The position numbers and the translations under genes were made by a program. A stretch of 15,552 nucleotides of DNA from Clostridia bacterium (GTDB taxonomy: Bacteria > Bacillota > Clostridia > Christensenellales > Borkfalkiaceae): positions 1-15,552 of the forward strand of contig CAAGNQ010000012.1 in NCBI GenBank assembly GCA_900771345.1, in the 5' to 3' direction. Of the stretch, positions 1-6,713 are shown one piece after another; positions within the stretch are counted from its first letter, which is position 1; each line of letters begins with the position of its first letter. The notes beneath the pieces were generated by a model. The model did not search any database and was not told where the DNA came from. It saw only the letters and a program-made list of their open reading frames with translations.

Positions 1-908
<908 letters not shown>

Positions 909-922
<14 letters not shown>

Positions 923-1577
923 CCCCCCCCCCAGAAATTTCGTCGAATGTTAAGAGTTTATCTCGATAAAATTCATATTGAGCCTTCCGAGCTGCAAGCT
1001 CGGCTGCAAGCTCTTGTGATAACAACGTGAACTTATCCAATACACGGACAATTTCACGTTGTGCCACCAGAGGTGGCAACGGAACTAGAATCTTTGCCAT
1101 TTTTGCCTTTGACACATTAAAACGTGTAACTCCGCTTGCAGTCTTCGTAATTGCCTTACGCATTTCAGAACTTCTAAATAAATATTTCATAAAATCAGGC
1201 AATAACAATTCTTTATCAAACAATCTAAAACCAAAACAAAAACTATTCAAATATAGTTTTTCATCTGTCTTTACTGTTAAAACAGAAGACATACCACATT
1301 CATTTGGAGTTTCTGAAGAACCTGTAAAAATTACATCTCCATACTCTATAGTATTTTGCCTTTCTCCTTCGGCAATTTTTACCTTTTCTTCTACATTTAA
1401 TTTTAAGGAAATATTATTAAAAACATTTACATAGGTAATAAATTTTGCATTACCATCCTTAAAATCTTCTTTGCTTTTCCCCGTTAACCCCCCATAAAAT
1501 TCGCCAAGTTCTGCCATTGACTTATATGGAACTCCATTAGGGCATAAATCTTTAATAATCTTTTCAACTTCTATCAT
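909..1577 (-). CDS. hsdS: Type I restriction-modification specificity subunit HsdS, one-TRD (half) form
   Basis: This 222-residue protein has one target-recognition domain: LCPNGVPYKSMAELGEF at the N terminus, GDVIFTGSSETPNECG in the middle, and the PLPPLVAQREIVRVLD motif that precedes the spacer helix. It ends with the conserved coiled spacer (ELAAELAARKAQYEFYRDKLLTFD). A standard HsdS has two TRDs and about 400-450 residues, so this is half a subunit, cut off by the G10 tract and a TGA a few codons later. Half-sized HsdS proteins are known to pair up and give active enzymes with symmetric targets, so the short form may still work; that is inference here. The start lies 2 nt after the hsdM stop, which implies translational coupling and equal expression. 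Confidence 0.9.
923..932 (-). repeat. Poly-G tract (G10) that splits hsdS
   Basis: Ten consecutive C on the plus strand read as G10 on the coding strand, at the junction between the end of TRD1 and the start of TRD2. With G10 the frame ends after GGGVQLK at a TGA. With G11 it reads GGT ACA ACT TAA and also stops. With G9 it reads GGG TAC AAC TTA and continues into TRD2. Homopolymer tracts of about this length are prone to slippage. The phase-variable NgoAV system of Neisseria gonorrhoeae is a known case of a poly-G tract in hsdS. A sequencing or assembly error of one base cannot be excluded from the sequence alone. Confidence 0.93.
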
Positions 1578-1579
1578 AA

Positions 1580-3142
1580 TTAACCTTCAATTTCAGCAAT
1601 AATCTTATCTATCTCTGCTCTTAAAACATTTTCACGAGCAACAATCTCTGCAATTTCTTGATTTAACTTAACTATATCAACCTTTGGTCTTATATCTTCT
1701 TTTTCTACATAAGTGCTAACTGAAAGGTTATAATCATTATCAGCAATTTCTGAATTGAGAACTAACTTAACTTTATAATCAATATCCGTTCTATCGGTAA
1801 ACATTTTCAAAATGTTATCAATATGATTATCACGGAGTTTATTATTGTTAGTAACCTTTTCGCATTCAGTAGTAGCATCAATAAACAACGTTGCATTATC
1901 ACTCTTTGATTTTTTTAATACCATAATGCAAGTTGCAATACTTGTTCCAAAGAAAAGATTATCTGGTAATTGAATAATACAATCAATAAAGTTATTATCA
2001 ATTAAATATTTACGTATCTTTTGTTCTGCACCATTACGATAAAAAATTCCCGGAAAGCATACTATCGCTGCAACGCCATTAGTTGAAAGCCACGCAAGAC
2101 TGTGCATAATAAACGCCATATCTGCTTTTGATTTAGGAGCTAAAACACCTGCTGGGGCAAACCTTGTATCATTTATAAGCAATGGATTTGAATCGCCTGC
2201 CCATGGTATTGAATACGGTGGGTTAGAAACGATTGCTTCAAACGGTTCTTCATCCCAATGTTGTGGTTCTATAAGAGTATCTTCACAAGCAATATTGAAC
2301 TTATCAAAATCAACGTCGTGCAAGAACATATTTATACGACAAAGGTTATAAGTTGTTAAATTCTTTTCTTGTCCGTAAAAGCCTTGTCTAACGTTATTTT
2401 TACCTAAAATTTTAGCAAACTTCAAAAGCAACGAACCCGAACCGCACGCTGGGTCATAAACTTTATTTACTTGCGTTTTTCCTACAACGGTGAGTTTTGT
2501 TAATAATTCCGAAACTTCTTGTGGGGTAAAATATTCACCACCACTTTTACCTGCATTTGAAGCATACATACCCATTAAGAACTCATACGCATCACCAAAA
2601 GCGTCAATGGTATTATCCTTAAAGTTGCCTAACTTCATATCGCCAATACCATCAAGCAACTTAACTAAAGTTTCGTTTCTTTTAGCAACGGTAGAACCTA
2701 ACTTATTACTGTTTACGTCTATATCGTCAAACAATCCCTTAAAGTCATCTTCACTAACCGTTCCCTGTGCAGAAGTTTCTATCGCATTGAAAACTTTTTC
2801 TAAAGTTTCATTAAGGTTTTCATCATTAGAAGCGTTTTTACGAACATTAACAAAAAGTTGACTAGGCAAAATGAAAAAACCTTTCGTGTTAATCATATCT
2901 TCACGAGCTTGATTTGCTTCTTCATCAGACATATCAGCATAATTGAAATCAACGTTTCCTGCCGCATATTCATCTGCGTTAATATAGTTCGTAATATTTT
3001 CGGAAATGTAACGATAAAACATTATGCCTAAAACATACTGCTTAAAATCCCAACCATCTACGCTACCACGCAAATCGTCGGCAATTTTCCATATTGCTTT
3101 ATGTAATTCTTCTCTTTCTTGCTCTTTTCTTAAGTCTGCCAT
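1580..3142 (-). CDS. hsdM: Type I restriction-modification DNA methyltransferase subunit HsdM (N6-adenine)
   Basis: The protein is about 520 residues, the usual HsdM size. An N-terminal helical HsdM domain (ELHKAIWKIADDLRG, YVLGIMFYRYIS) is followed by the methyltransferase core. The SAM-binding motif DPACGSGSLLLKF is near residue 230 and the catalytic NPPY motif near residue 307, preceded by GGEYFTPQEVSELL. These mark a gamma-class N6-adenine methylase. With HsdS it would methylate adenines in a split target sequence, and with HsdR it would form the restriction complex. Two nearby ATG codons compete as start. AGGAG lies only 1 nt from the first (3148) but 7 nt from the second (3142, ATGGCAGAC), so the second is preferred. 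The gene follows a small regulator by a few bases and leads directly into hsdS. Confidence 0.96.
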   Translation of the reverse strand: MADLRKEQEREELHKAIWKIADDLRGSVDGWDFKQYVLGIMFYRYISENITNYINADEYAAGNVDFNYADMSDEEANQAREDMINTKGFFILPSQLFVNVRKNASNDENLNETLEKVFNAIETSAQGTVSEDDFKGLFDDIDVNSNKLGSTVAKRNETLVKLLDGIGDMKLGNFKDNTIDAFGDAYEFLMGMYASNAGKSGGEYFTPQEVSELLTKLTVVGKTQVNKVYDPACGSGSLLLKFAKILGKNNVRQGFYGQEKNLTTYNLCRINMFLHDVDFDKFNIACEDTLIEPQHWDEEPFEAIVSNPPYSIPWAGDSNPLLINDTRFAPAGVLAPKSKADMAFIMHSLAWLSTNGVAAIVCFPGIFYRNGAEQKIRKYLIDNNFIDCIIQLPDNLFFGTSIATCIMVLKKSKSDNATLFIDATTECEKVTNNNKLRDNHIDNILKMFTDRTDIDYKVKLVLNSEIADNDYNLSVSTYVEKEDIRPKVDIVKLNQEIAEIVARENVLRAEIDKIIAEIEG

Positions 3143-3152
3143 AATCATTCTC

Positions 3153-3350
3153 CTACTTAACTATTTCCATAATGTCATCAAAAGTGCAATCAAGCACTTT
3201 GCAAATTTTTGCCAACGTATCCGATTTAACAATTTCACCTTTGTTCATCTTGGTAATCGTATATGCACTTAACCCTGCTTTATCTGCAAGGTCTTTCTTT
3301 GACATATCTTTATCAATAAGCAACTTAAAAAGTTTTTTATAACTAACCAT
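3153..3350 (-). CDS. Small Cro/CI-type (XRE family) helix-turn-helix regulator of the RM locus
   Basis: This 65-residue protein is almost entirely one HTH domain: LFKLLIDKDMSKKDLADKAGLSAYTITKMNKGE with SKKDLADKAGLS and AYTITKMNKG as the helix pair, then TLAKICKVLDCTFDDIMEIV. It matches the compact XRE proteins that end in the 'L.KIC..L.C...DI' pattern. It is the first gene of the hsdM-hsdS operon; its stop is 4 nt before the first possible hsdM ATG. An AGGTGG ribosome binding site precedes its ATG. A perfect palindrome and a sigma-A-like promoter lie just upstream, so it most likely represses its own operon, like controller proteins of restriction-modification systems. The regulatory role is inferred from position. 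Confidence 0.9.
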   Translation of the reverse strand: MVSYKKLFKLLIDKDMSKKDLADKAGLSAYTITKMNKGEIVKSDTLAKICKVLDCTFDDIMEIVK

Positions 3351-3362
3351 AACCCACCTTTT

Positions 3363-3384
3363 TTATTAGATTATAATCTAATAA
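3363..3384. promoter_or_regulatory. 22-bp perfect palindrome, probable operator for the XRE regulator
   Basis: The sequence centred on ATTATAAT is a perfect palindrome of 22 bp (core TATTAGATTATAATCTAATA). It overlaps the last bases of the predicted -10 box and covers the expected transcription start of the regulator-hsdM-hsdS operon. A dyad at this place next to a small Cro/CI-type gene fits an autorepression operator. Binding is inferred. Confidence 0.65.
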
Positions 3385-3409
3385 TAACATATTAAAAAAA
3401 ATTTTTCAA
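3381..3409 (-). promoter_or_regulatory. Predicted sigma-A-type promoter of the XRE-hsdM-hsdS operon
   Basis: On the minus strand a TTGAAA (-35, 3404-3409) is followed after 17 nt by TATTAT (-10, 3381-3386). The spacing is optimal and the downstream position suits the XRE start codon. The region is very AT-rich, so chance matches are possible, but the adjoining palindrome supports it. Confidence 0.6.
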
Positions 3410-3458
3410 TAGAAAATCGAGTTGTAGTTATATTTTTGCTTGATTTTATAAAAATGCC

Positions 3459-3486
3459 AATGACGGCAGTTAATACTACCGTCATT
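3459..3486 (-). terminator. Hairpin terminator between the accessory genes and the RM operon, possibly bidirectional
   Basis: The arms AATGACGGCAG and CTACCGTCATT pair around a short loop with one G-T wobble. On the minus strand the stem follows the stop of the 221-residue gene by a few bases and is followed by GGCATTTTT. On the plus strand the stem is followed directly by TTATTT. It separates the accessory cluster from the separately promoted restriction-modification operon. Confidence 0.6.
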
Positions 3487-3490
3487 TTAT

Positions 3491-4156
3491 TTAAGTTTCT
3501 ATTTCGCCTAAAAATGGTGCTTCTATCATTCCTACACAATTAAACAAACTTATTAAATCGTCATAATTATATGGGAACGCATTAGAACCTGCATACTTTT
3601 TCTTTTTACCATTTTTATATTGAATTTCTAAAAACCATTGAACCCCGTCTAAAACAGCTATTCCAAATCTTTTAGTATCATAATAATGTCGCCATTCTCC
3701 GATATGTAATTCACCAAATTCATATAAAAAATTCTCTTTATCGTATGTCGTTTCAATGGTCTTTGTGTTTACAAAATCACCAACTTGAATATTAAGTTCT
3801 TCGCCTGATAAATCTACTACTATTTTCTGTGGTATTGAAAAACACGTTCCGTTATAAAAAACAATCTTTGAAATGTTTTCTAAATTATCATTAAACTCTG
3901 TATCGTTAAGTTCTGCTTTGCTATATGAATATTCACCCCCAAGACTCAAATATTTAATAATTGCTAGATTAAGAAACTCTCTATCGCACTTATAAATAAC
4001 ATCATCTGACGGGTCAACCCACTCTGTCCTATTTTTATAATCAGGGTGCTCCATCACATTACGCAAACGAGTCATCTTACTTTTCGTTCCACGTATAATC
4101 TTTAACAGTTCTTCCTTACTTGCTTTTTCTAATTTTTCAAAAGGTGGTATATACAT
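3491..4156 (-). CDS. Uncharacterised 221-residue protein
   Basis: No function can be assigned. The protein is soluble, with no signal peptide or membrane span. A helical, charged N terminus (EKLEKASKEELLKIIRGTKSKM) leads to a mixed region. The C terminus has the pattern GVQWFLEIQYKNGKKKKYAGSN-AFPYNYDDLISLF: a tryptophan-led strand, a charged turn, then a 'G-S-N-A-[FY]-P' motif and a terminal helix. A similar tail occurs in small hypothetical proteins of Bacillota mobile elements, as far as I recall. Its ATG follows AAGGGGG at good spacing and lies 11 nt after the SWIM gene, so the two are probably co-transcribed. It is the last gene before a terminator-like hairpin. Confidence 0.75.
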   Translation of the reverse strand: MYIPPFEKLEKASKEELLKIIRGTKSKMTRLRNVMEHPDYKNRTEWVDPSDDVIYKCDREFLNLAIIKYLSLGGEYSYSKAELNDTEFNDNLENISKIVFYNGTCFSIPQKIVVDLSGEELNIQVGDFVNTKTIETTYDKENFLYEFGELHIGEWRHYYDTKRFGIAVLDGVQWFLEIQYKNGKKKKYAGSNAFPYNYDDLISLFNCVGMIEAPFLGEIET

Positions 4157-4167
4157 AATTTTCCCCC

Positions 4168-4953
4168 TTAAAGTTCAATCGTTACTCTACCCTTGCCATA
4201 AGACATTATGTAGTTAAAACACTCTTTCTTGCACATTACGAAACTATCGTTATTATACTTTTCAAAGAACTTCTTGCTAAAATCTCTTAACTTAAGCAAG
4301 AACGCATATAAGTGCTTACAATTACCAAAATAAGGGCAGTCACAAGCAATATAAGTTATACGACCTCTCTTGCATCTAAAGTCAATTTCATACCACTCAT
4401 CACCATTAGAACTACGAACAACAGCCTTACCAACACCACTCTTTAAGTATATGAAAGGAACGGACCCGTCCTTAAATAACTTTTGTCCTCTAATTTTTAC
4501 GAGTTCATCATCAAACAAATCGCTTTTTTCTAATTCTTCAAGATTAAGTTCTATATCATCTTCGCCTACTGCTTCATTTTCCTTATACTTAACACCTGCA
4601 TAAATTGATAAAAACTTTTCTACCGTTAAAGTGGTATCTAAAGATACAACGTCATCTTCAATCTTAAAGTAAACACCTGCTATATTCGTATCAATAACCC
4701 CAGATATCCATTTCATTTCAAACTTTGGCTTCTTGAAAGACTTTAACACCTTCTTTACAACGGCAATTTGATTTTCCATCTTGCCTTCAACGGTAACTAC
4801 GTCACCTACCTTAATTTCTGGTAAATCGCTAAAATATGAAAGTGTAAAACCATCTTCAAATCTAACTTCTACTAAATTCTTTGGAATACGATTTTCGTTT
4901 TCCTTCTTTTCTATATTTTCTAAAACTTCTTCTACAATCTTCTTATTAAACAT
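4168..4953 (-). CDS. SWIM-type zinc-finger protein
   Basis: The defining feature is a C-D-C-x5-C-K-H cluster (YIACDCPYFGNCKHLYAFLLKL; C204, C206, C212 and H214 counted from the chosen start). This matches the SWIM zinc-finger pattern CxCx(n)CxH followed by a helix. The metal ligands are intact. N-terminal to it is an unassigned mixed alpha/beta region of about 190 residues with an acidic segment (GEDDIELNLEELEKSDLFDDE). SWIM domains bind DNA or proteins and often sit in SNF2 helicases; here there is no helicase, so this is a stand-alone finger. An upstream in-frame ATG at 5004 would overlap the preceding gene and has no ribosome binding site. The ATG at 4953 follows AAGGAG at 9 nt and is preferred, giving 261 residues. 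The biological role is unknown. Confidence 0.85.
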   Translation of the reverse strand: MFNKKIVEEVLENIEKKENENRIPKNLVEVRFEDGFTLSYFSDLPEIKVGDVVTVEGKMENQIAVVKKVLKSFKKPKFEMKWISGVIDTNIAGVYFKIEDDVVSLDTTLTVEKFLSIYAGVKYKENEAVGEDDIELNLEELEKSDLFDDELVKIRGQKLFKDGSVPFIYLKSGVGKAVVRSSNGDEWYEIDFRCKRGRITYIACDCPYFGNCKHLYAFLLKLRDFSKKFFEKYNNDSFVMCKKECFNYIMSYGKGRVTIEL

Positions 4954-4976
4954 ACATTTATTCTCCTTAAATTTAA

Positions 4977-5318
4977 TTACATTGCCCAAGCATAATCTTG
5001 CCATCTAAACGATTGCCTTTTATAAGGCTTACTTTTTTTAACACTTTTTGCCTCTTTAGTCTTTTCGTAAATTTCAACGTCATATTCTTTTTCAATATAA
5101 TGCAAATAACTTGGCAACTTATCCAACGTTCTTCTAACAGCAGTGCTATGTGCTGAAGAATAATTATTAGTCGCATTTACACTTACACCGTTTTGAAAAA
5201 AATCTTTAACACTTTTTCTAAATTCTTGCTGAAATAAGAAATATTCCTTTCCATCAACTTTTACAAAAAAGGCTTGTTGACCTTTTTCAACCGTCCTACA
5301 CATTACTTTTGTTTTCAT
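4977..5318 (-). CDS. Uncharacterised basic 113-residue protein
   Basis: No family is recognised. The protein is small, soluble and basic, with a mixed N-terminal part (AFFVKVDGKEYFLFQQEFRK) that looks like a small beta hairpin and helix. A helical region follows (SSAHSTAVRRTLDKLPSYLHYIEKEY), and the tail is lysine/arginine-rich (KEAKSVKKSKPYKRQSFRW). The composition fits nucleic-acid binding but does not prove it. AGGAG precedes the ATG at good spacing. It is the first gene after the hairpin-rich non-coding region and leads into the SWIM gene, so it is probably the first gene of an accessory transcript. Confidence 0.75.
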   Translation of the reverse strand: MKTKVMCRTVEKGQQAFFVKVDGKEYFLFQQEFRKSVKDFFQNGVSVNATNNYSSAHSTAVRRTLDKLPSYLHYIEKEYDVEIYEKTKEAKSVKKSKPYKRQSFRWQDYAWAM

Positions 5319-5367
5319 AGTTAAATCTCCTTTCGTTTTATCTTACACCCAGATTTTAACACCATAT

Positions 5368-5388
5368 ATATGACAATATCTGTCATAT
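5368..5388. promoter_or_regulatory. Inverted repeat, possible operator upstream of the 113-residue gene
   Basis: ATATGACA and TGTCATAT are perfect 8-bp arms around a 5-bp spacer. The dyad lies about 50 bp before the start codon at 5318, where a regulator could control the accessory genes. No cognate regulator can be named. Confidence 0.4.
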
Positions 5389-5404
5389 TAAAAATGTTTT
5401 TTTG

Positions 5405-5447
5405 AAATTTCACAAAAATATTTTATTAAATGTGCAAAAATTTCACA
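5405..5447 (-). repeat. Direct repeat pair TGTGAAATTT (minus strand)
   Basis: Two identical 10-bp copies occupy 5405-5414 and 5438-5447, starting 33 bp apart, close to three helical turns. They sit in the AT-rich part of the presumed origin region and could be binding sites for an initiator or regulator. In such AT-rich DNA chance is also possible. Confidence 0.4.
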
Positions 5448-5492
5448 TTAAAATATGGTCTAATAAATTTACCCTAAAAAAGCAATTTGGGA

Positions 5493-5560
5493 TTTAGACG
5501 TGTGCTTGTCTTGATACAAGCGGCGTCGCTTCGCTCCGCCGAGACAAGCACACGCCTAAA
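5493..5560. repeat. Large hairpin with 19-bp arms (candidate origin or packaging hairpin)
   Basis: The left arm TTTAGACGTGTGCTTGTCT (5493-5511) and the right arm AGACAAGCACACGCCTAAA (5542-5560) are complementary except for one A-C mismatch, which is a G-T wobble on the minus strand. The apex of about 30 nt is GC-rich and contains further short dyads (AAGCG/CGCTT and CGGCG/CGCCG), in contrast with the AT-rich surroundings. A long conserved stem with a structured tip next to a rep gene suggests an origin or a packaging signal, not a simple terminator; no T-run follows it closely on the minus strand. Confidence 0.7.
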
Positions 5561-5586
5561 CTGTAACAGAAAGGCTATAAAAAAAT

Positions 5587-5673
5587 GAAAAGCATTACAC
5601 CGACGAGTGGGGTTGCGCGCTGAACCGCTGGCGCAATCTCCCACAAATCGTCGTGTGTGTTAATTTGCTTTTC
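5587..5673. repeat. Second nested imperfect hairpin overlapping the rep stop codon
   Basis: Nested complementary blocks are GAAAAGCA/TGCTTTTC, CGACGA/TCGTCG, GTGGG/CCCAC and TTGCGC/GCGCAA, with bulges between them and a loop of about 12 nt. The structure begins inside the last codons of rep. On the minus strand it is followed by CATTTTTTTATAG, so it could also end the long structural-replication transcript. A double role as packaging or origin structure is possible. Confidence 0.6.
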
Positions 5674-6688
5674 TCATTTCCTTTATAGTTTCCTTACTTA
5701 CAGTTCCTATTAGCGTTCCTTCATCCCAACACTTGAAATCGTCGAACAGCAAAAGCTTCTGGTCGTCAACACCTATCGGGCAAGCAATATCTTCATCCAT
5801 AATATCCGATATAAAATACTGTGGTAAACCCCTAGAATAAACAATTTTTTCACCCGTCTTTTCTATATATTTCATTAAATACGCTAACGCTTCTCCCATA
5901 CGTCCTTTATCATCTATAGTTTCAAAATCACTTCGCCCGAACCGTTTGTTAAAATATGAATTTTGTATCGTTATTTGCCGTTTATGAGTATTAAAACTGT
6001 AATCGTTTACAGGGTTTAGTTCTCCCACCATACCACCTTCTGGAATGTAAAACACACCGTGAAAATGTAATCGCTTTTTCTCTGGGGAACGCTCCCACAC
6101 CCCTATATATTTCCACCCACGCCTTTCAGTTAAATGTCTAAAACAAGTCCTTAACTTTTCCTTAAACGTTATTTCCGTATGAAGCTTGTCATCATAAGTA
6201 AAAGTGCAAAAATAATTAAATTCTTGCAAGTTCGCCTTTCTAGTCAGCCTTATACGCCTTGCTATTAAATTCCGTTGTTTCCGTTCTAAATTCAAATCTA
6301 CATATTTTTCTGCATCTTCTTCGCTCTTAAATAACCCTTTCATACCCTCAACTATAACTTTACGCCGTTCCCTTTTCTTTAGCCCTAATGTTTCCATATA
6401 GAACTGCTCAAACAACGCCTTTTTAGTTGTCTTTTTTCCATTACGTTTTACTTTTTTTATTACCGGTTTTAATTCCCCGTCAACAAACTCTACTTCTTCT
6501 AACACGTGCCCACTAGGTAATGTGATAACCGACGGGATTTCATCAAACTCTGGTATTATTTCATTTTTATCATTGACTACTATTTCTTTTTCTTTCTTTA
6601 TTGCTTTAGGCTTCTTGGGGCGTTCAGTATGTGGAATCGCTATGTAGTGGCTACCGTCGTAATATACTTTCGTTTCACCATAAGCCAT
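5660..6688 (-). CDS. HUH-superfamily rolling-circle replication initiator (two-tyrosine Rep)
   Basis: Three rolling-circle Rep motifs occur in the right order. Motif I is NYFCTFTYDDK (residues 158-168). The metal-binding HUH motif is RLHFHGVFYIPEG (H208 and H210). Motif III is AYLMKYIEKTGE, with two tyrosines in YxxxY spacing (Y270, Y274), as in phiX174 gpA-type and related phage initiators. Such enzymes nick one strand at the origin, stay bound to the 5' end through a tyrosine and rejoin the ends after a round of replication. The first 150 residues are a lysine-rich extension of unknown role. AGGAGG precedes the ATG. The gene follows the assembly ATPase at short spacing and is the last gene of the long transcript, directly beside the hairpin region. 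It could belong to a plasmid, but the neighbours favour a phage-like element. Confidence 0.88.
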   Translation of the reverse strand: MAYGETKVYYDGSHYIAIPHTERPKKPKAIKKEKEIVVNDKNEIIPEFDEIPSVITLPSGHVLEEVEFVDGELKPVIKKVKRNGKKTTKKALFEQFYMETLGLKKRERRKVIVEGMKGLFKSEEDAEKYVDLNLERKQRNLIARRIRLTRKANLQEFNYFCTFTYDDKLHTEITFKEKLRTCFRHLTERRGWKYIGVWERSPEKKRLHFHGVFYIPEGGMVGELNPVNDYSFNTHKRQITIQNSYFNKRFGRSDFETIDDKGRMGEALAYLMKYIEKTGEKIVYSRGLPQYFISDIMDEDIACPIGVDDQKLLLFDDFKCWDEGTLIGTVSKETIKEMRKAN

Positions 6689-6713
6689 AAACTTAACCTC
6701 CTTTATTTAGTTT

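Larger units (their letters stand above)
5319..5659. other. Non-coding hairpin-rich region, candidate replication origin / packaging region
   Basis: This stretch of about 340 bp between the rep gene and the 113-residue gene has no convincing gene. It holds, from rep downward, two large imperfect hairpins, a long AT-rich block, two direct repeats of TGTGAAATTT and a short dyad. A rolling-circle initiator next to strong secondary structure is the usual layout of ssDNA phages and rolling-circle plasmids. In Ff phages the single intergenic region holds the origin and the packaging hairpin. No nick site could be identified by eye, so the origin assignment is inferred from context. Confidence 0.5.

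Noticed and set aside
1027..1434. Plus-strand ORF of 135 residues opposite hsdS
   Set aside because: It lies antisense to a conserved TRD; its protein shows no recognisable domain.
4973..5176. Alternative minus-strand frame of 67 residues inside the 113-residue gene
   Set aside because: It overlaps the better frame, which has a proper AGGAG site and ATG at 5318; this one lacks a ribosome binding site.
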